Of a DNA stretch of 64,000 bases, positions 56,165 to 64,000 are shown piece after piece; positions within the stretch are counted from its first letter, which is position 1; every line of letters begins with the position of its first letter. The notes beneath the pieces are model-generated. The model worked only from the letters and a program-made list of their open reading frames with translations, did not search any database and was not told where the DNA came from. Source of the DNA: Haloprofundus salilacus. GTDB lineage: Archaea; Halobacteriota; Halobacteria; Halobacteriales; Haloferacaceae. Position numbers and translations under genes: made by a program. The stretch spans positions 2,914,001-2,978,000 of the forward strand of contig NZ_CP083723.1 of the NCBI RefSeq assembly GCF_020150815.1, written 5' to 3'.

Positions 56165-57424
56165 TCAACCTTCGAGGTGGCGGAGCACGGCGTCGGTGTC
56201 GTTCGGCACGGATTCGGGGTCGTCGCCCGCCTCGAACGCGGCGTCGGGGTCTTTCAGCAGGTGTCCCGTCGTGAGACAGACAACGTCCTCGTCGGCGTCG
56301 ACGACGCCCTGCTCGCGAAGTTTCTGCAGCCCGGCGACGGAGGCTGCGGAGGCGGGTTCGACGCCGATTCCCTCCCGAGCGAGCGCACGCTGCGCCGACG
56401 TGATGGCCTCGTCGGAGACCGAAACGGCAGTACCGCCCGTCTCGCGAATGCCGGGGAGCGCCTTCGGCGCGTTGACCGGGTTGCCGATGCGAATCGCGGT
56501 GGCTTTGGTCTCCACCTCGTCCCACCTTCGAATCTCGTCGGCGTCGTTCTCGACGGCTTCGACCATCGGCGCGGCCCCTTCGGCCTGAACGCCGGTGAGT
56601 TTCGGCACGTCGCGCGGGTGCAGCGCGCCGCTGGCGACGAGTTCGCGGAACGCCTTGTAGAGCGCGGCGGTGTTGCCCGCATTGCCGACGGGGAGGACGA
56701 TGCGGTCCGGATACCGGCCCTCGTCCTCGTAGAACCGTTCGAGGATTTCGAGGCCGATGGTTTTCTGGCCTTCCAGTCGGAACGGGTTCAGCGAGTTGAG
56801 CAGATAGGCTTCGCCGCGAGCAGCGAGATCCTGTACGATGTCGAGACAGCTGTCGAAGTTGCCGTCGACCTCCAGAATCCGCGCGCCGTGGAGGCTCGCC
56901 TGTGCGATCTTCCCGGCGGCGACCTTCCCCTCGGGGAGCAGCACGAGCGTCTCCAGCCCGGCGCGGGCACCGTAGGCGGCAAGCGCAGCGCTCGTGTTTC
57001 CGGTGGAGGCACAGGCGAGACGGCCGACGCCCAACTCCTCGGCGACGCGGACGCCGACGGTCATCCCCCTGTCTTTGAAGCTCCCGGTCGGGTTCATCCC
57101 CTCGTGTTTGATGCGGAGGCGGTGGACGCCGACCGACTCCTCTAGTCGGGGCACCTCGTGCAGCGGCGTGTCGCCCTCAGGGAGACTGACGCCCTCCTCG
57201 AACGGGAGTGCGGCGTTGTAGCGCCAGACGCCGCGGCCTTCGAAGTCGTCCCAGGTCGGGAGATCGTCGTAGCGGACTTCGAGCAGGCCGTCGCAGTCGT
57301 CGCAGGTGTAGCGAACCGCCTCGAACGGCGCGAACGTCTCGCCGCACTCGATGCACTCCAGCCAGATTCCGTCGTCGGCCACCTCGGGGACGTTCCCCGG
57401 CTGCTGTGAGAGCTTCAGACTCAT
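56165..57424 (-). CDS. thrC: threonine synthase
   Basis: PLP enzyme converting O-phosphohomoserine to threonine. 419 residues, with the N-terminal zinc ribbon of archaeal ThrC (CIECGETFAPFEAVRYTCDD), the PLP lysine in NPTGSFKDRGM (K117), the phosphate loop LPVGNAGNTAALYKA and ACASTGNTSAALAAYGA. It competes with MetX for the homoserine branch, since both pathways are encoded in this window. Confidence 0.95.
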   Translation of the reverse strand: MSLKLSQQPGNVPEVADDGIWLECIECGETFAPFEAVRYTCDDCDGLLEVRYDDLPTWDDFEGRGVWRYNAALPFEEGVSLPEGDTPLHEVPRLEESVGVHRLRIKHEGMNPTGSFKDRGMTVGVRVAEELGVGRLACASTGNTSAALAAYGARAGLETLVLLPEGKVAAGKIAQASLHGARILEVDGNFDSCLDIVQDLAARGEAYLLNSLNPFRLEGQKTIGLEILERFYEDEGRYPDRIVLPVGNAGNTAALYKAFRELVASGALHPRDVPKLTGVQAEGAAPMVEAVENDADEIRRWDEVETKATAIRIGNPVNAPKALPGIRETGGTAVSVSDEAITSAQRALAREGIGVEPASAASVAGLQKLREQGVVDADEDVVCLTTGHLLKDPDAAFEAGDDPESVPNDTDAVLRHLEG

Positions 57425-57533
57425 TGGTAAGGCCTGGACGCTGGGGAGGCAAAAGTGCGCAGGTTTGGGGGAATGCTGCCGGACGGTTCGGCGTCCGTCG
57501 GCGACGGACCGGAGGCGTTCGACGACGCGCCGA

Positions 57534-57905
57534 CTACTCGTCGCCGAACTCGTCGATGCGCTCGTGGACGAGTTCGGCCCACTCGTCGAGCGCGTCGTGC
57601 AGCATCGTCTTCGCCTCCGGCAGCGGCGTCGCGGTGTACTGGTAGACGTAGCCGCCGGGGTCGAGCAGCCGCCGCTGTCGGTCGGCGAGCCCTTTCTCCA
57701 TAAGCGTCATCAACGAGCGGTTGACGTTGCTTCGGTCGCGGTCAAGTTCCTCGGCGAGTTCGGCGACGGTGCTTCCCGGATACTCCAACAAGACGAGATA
57801 CGTCCGACTCTCGTGTTCTTGAATCCCGAAGACGCACGCGAGAACCTGCCCGAAGCCGGGGTCGTCGGTCCGGACGAGGTCTTCCATCTCGGGTGTGTCG
57901 GCCAT
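57534..57905 (-). CDS. winged-helix transcriptional regulator (TrmB/MarR-like)
   Basis: 123 residues: VFGIQEHESRTYLVLLEYPG, VAELAEELDRDRSNVNRSLM and a wing near QRRLLDPGGYVYQYTATPL. The helix-turn-helix order is that of small haloarchaeal TrmB-type proteins. No sensor domain. Its target may be the adjacent thrC or the downstream small gene; not shown. Confidence 0.75.
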   Translation of the reverse strand: MADTPEMEDLVRTDDPGFGQVLACVFGIQEHESRTYLVLLEYPGSTVAELAEELDRDRSNVNRSLMTLMEKGLADRQRRLLDPGGYVYQYTATPLPEAKTMLHDALDEWAELVHERIDEFGDE

Positions 57906-57948
57906 GTCCGATGTATGTGGCGTCGCCGATTAAAGCCCTGCGTTAGTG

Positions 57949-58194
57949 TCAGTTCGCGTCTGTACGGTTGTATCCCATCTTCTCGATGCAGGCGCGCATC
58001 TCCGACTCCTCCTCGTGTTTGTGGAGTGTCGTCGGCGTATCGCAGTAGTACGTCGCGCCGTCGTGCCGAAGCGTTACGTCGTGGTCGTTGCCGAACATCT
58101 GCGTCGTGATGACGACGCGGTGACCGTCCCGTAACGCGGTAAGGATCTCCTCTACGCTCAGTTCGCCCGCCTCCACCCGGAGCGGTTTTCCCAT
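57949..58194 (-). CDS. small haloarchaeal protein of unknown function
   Basis: 81 residues, start MGKPLRVEAGELSVEEILTA. It has a compact alpha/beta look with two cysteines (YYCDTPTTLHKHEEES and A-C-I-E-K) and a histidine-rich middle; a metal site is possible. Same direction as the regulator gene before it, 43 nt apart. Confidence 0.6.
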   Translation of the reverse strand: MGKPLRVEAGELSVEEILTALRDGHRVVITTQMFGNDHDVTLRHDGATYYCDTPTTLHKHEEESEMRACIEKMGYNRTDAN

Positions 58195-58278
58195 CGGTCG
58201 TACGGTTGTTCGCCACCGCTATGACTGTTTTCGCTTTCGGTCACCGTCGGCGCGACTCGTCGTGAGATAAAACTCGCG

Positions 58279-58962
58279 TCAGTTCGTCGTCGACCGCGTC
58301 GTCCCCTTCGGTTCCGGTGGTTCAACCCCGTCGACGGCTTCGGCCGTCTCGGTCTCCTTCTCGGTGTCGACGTGCCAGCGGTCGATGCTATCCTCGTACT
58401 CCCCGAGGCGCTCGGAGACCTGCTTTTTCAACTCGTCGTCGTTGACGTTCACCTCGAATATGAACTGGATACGCTCGCCGCGTGTCGTCTTCTGGATGTT
58501 CGCGCTCACGAGTTCGTTGTCGAAGTAGTACGGCGCGAGTTGGGTCATCACCTTCTGATACACCGTACTCTCGACGGCGCGAACCGCTTTCCTACTCGCG
58601 GAGTCCGCCGCCCGTGCGACGTAGCCGATGGAGTCCTGCCAGCGCTCCATCGCGCCCTCGTTGTCGCCCTGCTCCGCCTTTTCGTAAGACTCTGACAACT
58701 TCTCGCCGGCCGTGCGGAGGTCGTCGTCCGGGTTTTTCCCGGCTTTCTCGCCCTCGCCTTCGCCGACGCTCGCCTGTTCGGCCGTCTTCTGATTCACGTC
58801 CTCGCCGAGTCGCTCGTGGGCCTTCGGCCGCCACTCGTCCCACTCGTCGAACGCCTCACCCGAAACGCCGATGTCGTGGAGGGCGCGGGTGATTCGCTCG
58901 CCGTGTTCGACGATTTCACCCCACGATCCGTAAAGCTTGAACCCGGATATACTCTCTTCCAT
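58279..58962 (-). CDS. haloarchaeal hypothetical protein, mostly helical (DUF5828-like)
   Basis: 227 residues. Opening MEESISGFKLYGSWGEIVEH, followed by GERITRALHDIGVSG, is a conserved haloarchaeal pattern (I believe DUF5828). An acidic helical middle (80-140) and the strand VSANIQKTTRGERIQFIFEV follow, then an acidic, threonine-rich tail. No catalytic motif known. Confidence 0.65.
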   Translation of the reverse strand: MEESISGFKLYGSWGEIVEHGERITRALHDIGVSGEAFDEWDEWRPKAHERLGEDVNQKTAEQASVGEGEGEKAGKNPDDDLRTAGEKLSESYEKAEQGDNEGAMERWQDSIGYVARAADSASRKAVRAVESTVYQKVMTQLAPYYFDNELVSANIQKTTRGERIQFIFEVNVNDDELKKQVSERLGEYEDSIDRWHVDTEKETETAEAVDGVEPPEPKGTTRSTTN

Positions 58963-59043
58963 CGCCTGTCAGTTAGTAAGTCGCCGGACCGTAATAAGCG
59001 TCTCCCGGTGAGTACCGTTCGCACTCGCCAAACCAATTCGGCG

Positions 59044-59271
59044 TTACTGCCTGCCGTACGCGAGTTTCGTCGCGAACGCGTCGAGTCGCTCCCGCGCGCC
59101 CTCGAACCACGCCGACGGGGAGACGCGGCGGAGTTCGGTGTCGTCCAACTCGATCCGCGCGCCCGCGAACGGCGTTCGGGCCTCCTGTTCTTCCCCGTCT
59201 CGTCCCTCGGTCGTCACCGACACGACGGACGTCATCGAACACCGGCCACACGCTTCGGTTTTGCCACCCAT
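59044..59271 (-). CDS. small protein with a C-x-x-C start
   Basis: 75 residues if begun at MGGKTEACGRCSMTSVVSVT; five more codons (MTETP) are possible. Only one C-x-x-C pair is seen, so a zinc ribbon would need to be formed by two chains or other ligands. The rest is acidic, ending in a helix (FEGARERLDAFATKLAYGRQ). Divergent from the cupin gene. Confidence 0.5.
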   Translation of the reverse strand: MGGKTEACGRCSMTSVVSVTTEGRDGEEQEARTPFAGARIELDDTELRRVSPSAWFEGARERLDAFATKLAYGRQ

Positions 59272-59364
59272 GGGTGTTTCTGTCACGACCGTTGGGAGAG
59301 AAGACGATTAAAGCTTCTCCCGCGTTCCCGACGCGTTTTTGTCGCCGTACTGTTTGTCTCCGGT

Positions 59365-59736
59365 ATGAGTTACCGTCTCATCGACTGCGACGCGGTCGAC
59401 CCGACGCCTGACCGTCCCTGTGAGCTTCGACGACTCACCGACGCCGCCGAACTCACGCAGATGGCCATCAACCGCTTTAGCGCCGAACCGGGCGAACAGA
59501 TCCCGCTTGCGTACCACTACCACGACGAGCAGGAAGAGGCCTTCTTCGTCCTCTCGGGAACGCTGTTCGTCGAGACGCCCGAGGAGACGTTCGAGGTAGA
59601 CGAAGGCTGTCTGTTCGCCGTCTCACCGGGCGACCCCCAGCGCGCGTACAACCCCGAGGACGCCGACGCGCCCGTCGACGTGCTCGCCATCGGCGCGCCG
59701 AACGTCAGCGGCGACGCCAGCCCCTACGAACCATGA
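59365..59736 (+). CDS. cupin domain protein
   Basis: 123 residues, single small beta barrel. The metal motif is YHYHDEQEEAFFVLSG near 52-66 with H-x-H and the glutamate, and the second motif is VSPGDPQRAYNP, where the second histidine is replaced by R/Q, so metal binding may be reduced. Substrate unknown. The next gene begins 16 nt after its stop. Confidence 0.85.
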   Translation: MSYRLIDCDAVDPTPDRPCELRRLTDAAELTQMAINRFSAEPGEQIPLAYHYHDEQEEAFFVLSGTLFVETPEETFEVDEGCLFAVSPGDPQRAYNPEDADAPVDVLAIGAPNVSGDASPYEP

Positions 59737-59752
59737 GCCGACGGGGGCAGTC

Positions 59753-60406
59753 GTGACCGACCGGTCCGAGGGTCGCGCCGCCTCCGGCGGCGGTGACTCC
59801 TCCGGCGCAGCCGACGCCGACGAGGTGCTTTACCCGGACGTCCCCGACTGGGAGGACGAGTACCTCGACCGAGTGAGCGACCGCATCATGTTCAACTACG
59901 ACCTCGAGAAGAATCGAACCGTCCGCGGCCGGACGTTCGACCTGTTCGGGCGGATGCGCGTCGAGAGCCAGAAGCACTTCTTCCACCCGTCGTTGAACTA
60001 CGCGAACCACACCGCCGAGGAGTATCTCTTCGCGCAGCGCCGGAACGCCGTCACCGTCACCGACCTCGAAGCGCTCGTCTCGCTCGGCGATGACCTCGCG
60101 GACGACCCGGAGTGGCTCGTCGCCGACGAGGAACACTACGGCACCGATTTCACGTTCGTCCTCGTCGCGCCCGCGATTTCCGACGACGTGCGCGAGTTCG
60201 TCGCCGACCACAGCGGCCGCCACCTCATCAAGTACGGCTACTACGGCCACTACGAGGTGAACCTCGCCGTCGTCGCTCCCGATGACGAGGACGTCGTCGC
60301 CAGCGCGAACGCCGACGTCGCCCGCGCGTTCGCGCTGTGGAGCGACGTCGATCCCACGGAGGGACGCGGATTCGTCCGGCGCATCGTGGACCGACTTCGC
60401 GGCTGA
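59753..60406 (+). CDS. haloarchaeal hypothetical protein
   Basis: 217 residues from GTG 59753, with GGGG ahead of it as a ribosome binding site. After a low-complexity N-terminus the body begins VPDWEDEYLDRVSDRIMFNY. Recognisable segments are QKHFFHPSLNYANHTAEEYL and VADHSGRHLIKYGYYGHYEV. It is conserved in haloarchaea as far as I know and has no assigned role. Probably co-transcribed with the cupin. Confidence 0.65.
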   Translation: MTDRSEGRAASGGGDSSGAADADEVLYPDVPDWEDEYLDRVSDRIMFNYDLEKNRTVRGRTFDLFGRMRVESQKHFFHPSLNYANHTAEEYLFAQRRNAVTVTDLEALVSLGDDLADDPEWLVADEEHYGTDFTFVLVAPAISDDVREFVADHSGRHLIKYGYYGHYEVNLAVVAPDDEDVVASANADVARAFALWSDVDPTEGRGFVRRIVDRLRG

Positions 60407-60523
60407 CCGCGGGCTCGCCAAGGTCGTGTGGTGCTTCGAGACCGTGACGTCGGCGTAGCTCCGAGGCGAAAAAAGGTAAAAATCCGTCGTGGTTCGCCCG
60501 TTGGCGAGCGGTTCTTTCCGGAA

Positions 60524-62332
60524 TCAGTCGTCGCCGGGCGTGAACTCGCCAGCGCCGGGATCCTGACGGACCTTCTGAATGTTCTCGTACCCCAACTTCA
60601 CCAGCGAGAGCGCCAGGTAGATGAGGGTGAGCGCAATGGCGATCTGCGCTACGCCGGAGAGTATATCTAAGATACCTGCGGAAGCCATCCACTCCGAGTT
60701 GAGGAGCTTCGCGTAGAGGTTGTCGTGGAACGCGATCCACGACAAGCCGAGCACCGTGATGGTGACCATAACCACCATCGGGCCGCCGGTGCTCACGAGC
60801 TGCTTGGAGTCGCTCCAGTTTGCGAGCCAGACCGTCCCCGTCAGCAGCGCCAGCGCGGCGAGCAGCTGGTTCGCGCCTCCGAAGAGCGCCCACAGCGTCT
60901 CCCACGACCCGCTCGCGATGAGGATGTAGGCGGGGAGCGTCTGGACGAGCGCGTTCCCGTACCGGTCGGCCGCGAACGACTGGGCCGACGTTTCGGGCGT
61001 GTCGATGATCTCCTCCATCATGTACCGGCCGAGACGGACGGCAGTGTCAGTCGAGGTGAGCAGGAAACTCACGAGCACGAGGGCCATGAACGGCCCGCCG
61101 AAGCTCGCCGGGATACCGAAGCTCGTGAGCATGATGCCGCCGCCGGTCGCGAACGTCGGGAGTGCGAGACCGATACCGCCGCCCACGTCGGGCGAGACGA
61201 GCGCGACCGCCGACAGCGCGACGACCGCCAACAGTCCTTCGCCGAGCATCCCACCGTAGCCGATGAGGCGGGCGTCAGACTCCTTGTTCAGCTGCTTCGA
61301 GGTCGTCCCCGAGGAGACGAGCGAGTGGAAGCCGCTGATGGTCCCGCAGGCGATGGTGATGAACAGCAGCGGGAACAGCGGTAGACCGCCGCGGCCGATG
61401 AAGCCGTAGTACGGTTCGAGAGACGTGGTGAGCGGTTGGCTCGACGTTCCGAAGAACGTGCCGACGATGATGGCGAGCAGCGCGCCGCCGACGCCGGTGT
61501 ACAGCAGGAACGACGAGAGGTAGTCGCGCGGTTGCAGGAGCACCCACACCGGAAGCGCGCTCGCAAGCGCACCGTAGACGAGGATGACCGGAATCCACGC
61601 GGCGGAGTTCGCACCGAACGCGCCCGCGGCCGGAAGCCACGACCCCTCCATCGAGAACAGGACGATGGTGCCTGCGGGGTAGCCCTCGCCCGGCAGCAGC
61701 GCGAGGGGGTACTGAATGCCGACGAACACGCCGACGAACATCGCGACGACGAACGCCACGGTCCCGGGGATGAACGGAAGGTTCAGCTGATAGAGGTAGA
61801 TCCCCAACAGCACCGCGAGCCCGATGTAGATCAGGCTCGCCGTCGCCGCCTGCGGGTAGGCGTTGAACACGATCGCCACGACGAGTGCGAACACCGCCAC
61901 GACGAGGATGATAGTAAGGAACGCGAACCACAGCAGCATGTTCTTGCCCCGTTCGCCGACGTACTCGCCGATGATGTACCCGATGGACTTCCCCTCGTGT
62001 CGGAGACTCGCCGACAGCGAGACGAAGTCGTGGGTCGCGCCCATTAGCGGATTACCGATGGCGATCCACAGGAGCGCGGGCACCCAACCCCACACCACGC
62101 CCGCCGTGATGGGACCGACGATGGGTGCGCCGCCCGCGATGCTCGAATAGTGATGCCCGAGGAGTACCGGCTTCTTCGCCGGGACGTACTCCTGTCCGTC
62201 TTCGTACTTGTGCGCCGGTGTCGTGTTCGCGTCGTTGAGTTCGACGAACCGCGCGAGATACCGCGAGTAACCGAAGTACCCCACGCTAAACAGTACGAGC
62301 ACCGTCGCCACCAGCCAGATGATTTGCACCAT
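60524..62332 (-). CDS. cstA: CstA family carbon-starvation / peptide or pyruvate transporter
   Basis: 602 residues with about 16 transmembrane helices. The CstA signature is HHYSSIAGGAPIVGPITAGV near 60-78, followed by VWGWVPALLWIAIGNPLMGA and FVSLSASLRHEGKSIGYI. Bacterial members import peptides or pyruvate under starvation. A perfect inverted repeat lies between the TATA box and the start codon, so it is probably repressed under some condition. Confidence 0.92.
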   Translation of the reverse strand: MVQIIWLVATVLVLFSVGYFGYSRYLARFVELNDANTTPAHKYEDGQEYVPAKKPVLLGHHYSSIAGGAPIVGPITAGVVWGWVPALLWIAIGNPLMGATHDFVSLSASLRHEGKSIGYIIGEYVGERGKNMLLWFAFLTIILVVAVFALVVAIVFNAYPQAATASLIYIGLAVLLGIYLYQLNLPFIPGTVAFVVAMFVGVFVGIQYPLALLPGEGYPAGTIVLFSMEGSWLPAAGAFGANSAAWIPVILVYGALASALPVWVLLQPRDYLSSFLLYTGVGGALLAIIVGTFFGTSSQPLTTSLEPYYGFIGRGGLPLFPLLFITIACGTISGFHSLVSSGTTSKQLNKESDARLIGYGGMLGEGLLAVVALSAVALVSPDVGGGIGLALPTFATGGGIMLTSFGIPASFGGPFMALVLVSFLLTSTDTAVRLGRYMMEEIIDTPETSAQSFAADRYGNALVQTLPAYILIASGSWETLWALFGGANQLLAALALLTGTVWLANWSDSKQLVSTGGPMVVMVTITVLGLSWIAFHDNLYAKLLNSEWMASAGILDILSGVAQIAIALTLIYLALSLVKLGYENIQKVRQDPGAGEFTPGDD

Positions 62333-62342
62333 GTTACGCTAC

Positions 62343-62357
62343 CACATCAACGATGTG
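62343..62357. promoter_or_regulatory. operator-like palindrome before cstA
   Basis: CACATC-AAC-GATGTG is a perfect 6-3-6 inverted repeat starting 10 nt before the cstA ATG. It covers the expected transcription start, a normal site for a repressor. Confidence 0.5.
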
Positions 62358-62365
62358 CGTATACC

Positions 62366-62373
62366 ACATATAA
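62366..62373 (-). promoter_or_regulatory. TATA-like promoter of cstA
   Basis: On the minus strand TTTATATG lies about 35-40 nt before the ATG, with the palindrome between the two. Confidence 0.45.
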
Positions 62374-62499
62374 ACATTAGCTTCCCTGACGAGTGTTACC
62401 AGACGCGACAGACGTTGTATTCCGCGATTTCTCGCATTGACTCCAGAATAGGTTAGCGTGAATGTATGAAATTCTGACTAATATTTATCCGCTCTCCGT

Positions 62500-63468
62500 T
62501 CATTCAGCCGGTTCTGCCCGTACTTCAACGTCGATCTCCGAAGCCACTTCGGCCAGGAGGTCGCCTTTCACCTCGGCGATGCGCGTCGCTATCTCGGCGA
62601 CGACCGGTTTGTCGAACTCCTCGCGGAGCGTCTTCAACCGCTCGCGCTCGGTTTGGACTCTGTCGCGCAGGAAGCGCGCGCCCCGCCCGTTCTCGTCGTC
62701 GTCGGGTTCGGGCGTGAGTTTGTTCACAACTAGTCCGCGCACGTCGAGCGTCGCGTCGTCGAGCGAGCCGATGGCGCGTCTGGTCTCTCGAATCGACAGC
62801 TCGTCGGGGTTGACGACGAGGAAGAACGCCGCCTCCTCTCGGAGCAGTCGCCCCGCGAGCGCGAACCGGTCGCGGCGCTCCTCCAACTGCGCGATGACGG
62901 GGTCGCCCTCGCGCATCCGCCGCGGTTCGCGGCCGCCGATGGCCGCCCGCTCGAACAGGCGGACGCTCTGTTTCCGCTTGGCGAGCAGTCGCTCGGCCCA
63001 CCCCTCCAGAAACTCCGGCAGCGACAGCAGTCGGAGCGTTCCGCCGGTCGGCGAGGTGTCGAAGACGACGCGGTCGTACTCGTCGGAGTCGCGCATCACG
63101 TCGACGAAGCGGTCGAACAGCGCCGCCTCGTACGCACCGGGTGTCTGGTGGGCCATCTCGACCTGCCGGTCTATCTCGTTGACCATCGCGGGACTCACCT
63201 GCGTCGACAGCGACCGCTTGATCCCTTGGAGGTGGCGACTCACCTCCTCCTCGGGGTCGAGTTCCATCGCGTCGAGACCGGAGACGCCGTCAACCGGTTT
63301 CGGGGTGTCGTCGAACTGTTGGTCGAACACGTCCGACGTCGAGTGCGCGGGATCCGTCGAGACGACGAGCGTCCGAAGCCCCGCGTTCGCGCACTTGAGC
63401 GCGTACGCGCTCGACACAGTCGTCTTTCCTACTCCTCCTTTGCCGCCGAAGAAGACGAATTTCCGCAT
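62500..63468 (-). CDS. ArsA/Get3-type ATPase
   Basis: 322 residues, single-domain. Deviant P-loop GGKGGVGKTTVSSAYALK at 8-25, switch I STDPAHSTSDVF and the switch II region VVFDTSPTGGTLRLLSLPEF. The family includes arsenite-pump ATPases and Get3-like targeting factors; no arsenite cysteine motif (D-T-A-P-T-G-H-T) is complete here. It starts 2 nt after the 98-residue gene and is co-transcribed with it. Confidence 0.88.
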   Translation of the reverse strand: MRKFVFFGGKGGVGKTTVSSAYALKCANAGLRTLVVSTDPAHSTSDVFDQQFDDTPKPVDGVSGLDAMELDPEEEVSRHLQGIKRSLSTQVSPAMVNEIDRQVEMAHQTPGAYEAALFDRFVDVMRDSDEYDRVVFDTSPTGGTLRLLSLPEFLEGWAERLLAKRKQSVRLFERAAIGGREPRRMREGDPVIAQLEERRDRFALAGRLLREEAAFFLVVNPDELSIRETRRAIGSLDDATLDVRGLVVNKLTPEPDDDENGRGARFLRDRVQTERERLKTLREEFDKPVVAEIATRIAEVKGDLLAEVASEIDVEVRAEPAE

Positions 63469-63470
63469 CG

Positions 63471-63767
63471 TCAGAAGTGGTACTGCTGACCTTTACGTTC
63501 GAGCAGCGACCCGCGGTCCCACATTCGCCGCTCCCACGCTTCGAACTCGTCTTCGAGGTACGGCAGCAGTTCGGCGGTGTAGTAGGAGACGGGCGACGGG
63601 ATGCCGAACGCGTCGGGGAAACACGCGAGCATGAACGCATCCTCGATGTCCTCGGCCTCGTTCTCTATCTTCTCGTACGCCGGGTGGCTTATCATCCCGT
63701 GGTAGAGTCCCCGGAGCCACTCCTCGGCGATGTCACGGAAGGCCGCGATGCGCTCTGCGAGTGTCAT
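63471..63767 (-). CDS. 98-residue conserved protein coupled to the ArsA-type ATPase
   Basis: Acidic, all-helical by pattern: AFRDIAEEWLRGLYHGMISH, then EAEDIEDAFMLACFPDAFG and LEDEFEAWERRMWDRGSLLE. No cysteine or metal motif. It is the first gene of the operon, 2 nt before the ATPase, so it may be a client-specific or regulatory partner. Function not known. Confidence 0.6.
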   Translation of the reverse strand: MTLAERIAAFRDIAEEWLRGLYHGMISHPAYEKIENEAEDIEDAFMLACFPDAFGIPSPVSYYTAELLPYLEDEFEAWERRMWDRGSLLERKGQQYHF

Positions 63768-63914
63768 ACGTTCACGTCCTTCGCGGAGCGGCCAAAAGGA
63801 TGTCGTTCACGTCGTACGTTTCCTGAATCCGTTGCTCAGCACGCCGCTCGTGCGAACCGGCACGCACCGCCGCTCGCCGTAGCTTCATGGTCGTCGGGCG
63901 GTGAGAGTACCTAC

Positions 63915-64000
63915 ATGACGCAGACGATTCCCGTCACCATTCTTAGCGGGAGCCTCGGTGCCGGGAAGACGACGTTGTTGAACCACCTCCTCCGGAACGC
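63915..64000 (+). CDS. CobW/P47K-type GTPase, cut by the window edge
   Basis: Only the first 28 codons are in the window: MTQTIPVTILSGSLGAGKTT followed by LLNHLL. G-S-L-G-A-G-K-T-T is the P-loop of the CobW/ZNG1 metal-chaperone GTPases. The remainder lies outside the window, so the subgroup (zinc, cobalt or iron) cannot be told. Divergent from the ArsA operon. Confidence 0.8.
   Translation, partial: MTQTIPVTILSGSLGAGKTTLLNHLLRN

Noticed and set aside
62462-63634. Plus-strand frame of 390 codons opposite the ArsA-type gene
   Set aside because: Serine/arginine-rich mirror of a clear ATPase gene; no domain.

Overview
The window is chromosomal DNA of an extremely halophilic archaeon (class Halobacteria; the gene set suits Haloferacales, but the genus cannot be fixed from sequence alone). 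Evidence: very high G+C coding DNA with strong third-position bias, highly acidic proteins, an Orc1/Cdc6 initiator with ORB-type origin repeats, family-D DNA polymerase small subunit, Hel308, Hef and PurO, Bat-type, HalOD1 and TrmB regulators, and IS200/IS605-IS1341 elements.

Left part (1-10.4 kb): an orc1/cdc6 initiator gene with an origin recognition box (ORB) just before its start and another inverted copy after its stop, so the chromosomal origin probably extends past the left edge. Then come signal peptidase I, PolD small subunit (with an internal inverted pair of ORB-like sequences), a frameshifted small membrane protein, a GNAT acetyltransferase, aspartokinase, tryptophanase, a phosphoesterase and PurO.

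Middle part (10.4-26.6 kb): an accessory island, visibly richer in A/T, with long gene-free stretches, a tRNA-Gln gene, two TnpB elements plus the relic of a third, short dispersed repeats and many broken genes (HNH protein, SnoaL-like cyclase, FAD-dependent monooxygenase, NTF2-like fragment, zinc ribbon, TnpA). The catalytic genes resemble tailoring enzymes of natural-product or aromatic catabolic clusters, and they sit among at least six small regulators (PadR, HalOD1, TrmB, two short winged-helix proteins, Bat-type HTH). I read it as a decaying transferred metabolic cluster.

Right part (26.6-64 kb): compact core genome. It has a strong DNA repair set (Hel308 overlapping KEOPS subunit Cgi121, Hef, UvrC, bacterial-type LigA), malate dehydrogenase, an ABC-2 exporter, and aspartate/serine-family amino acid genes (class V aminotransferase, two MetY-type sulfhydrylases flanking MetX, SerB, SerA, threonine synthase; aspartokinase lies in the left part). 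Also present are CstA, an ArsA/Get3 ATPase operon and the start of a CobW-type GTPase cut by the right edge. An exact 20-bp copy of the orc1-promoter ORB lies alone at 28.1 kb, and two tiny proteins sharing a Y-G-x-x-Q-H-E motif lie after hef.

All calls are from reading the sequence and protein translations; no database search was made.
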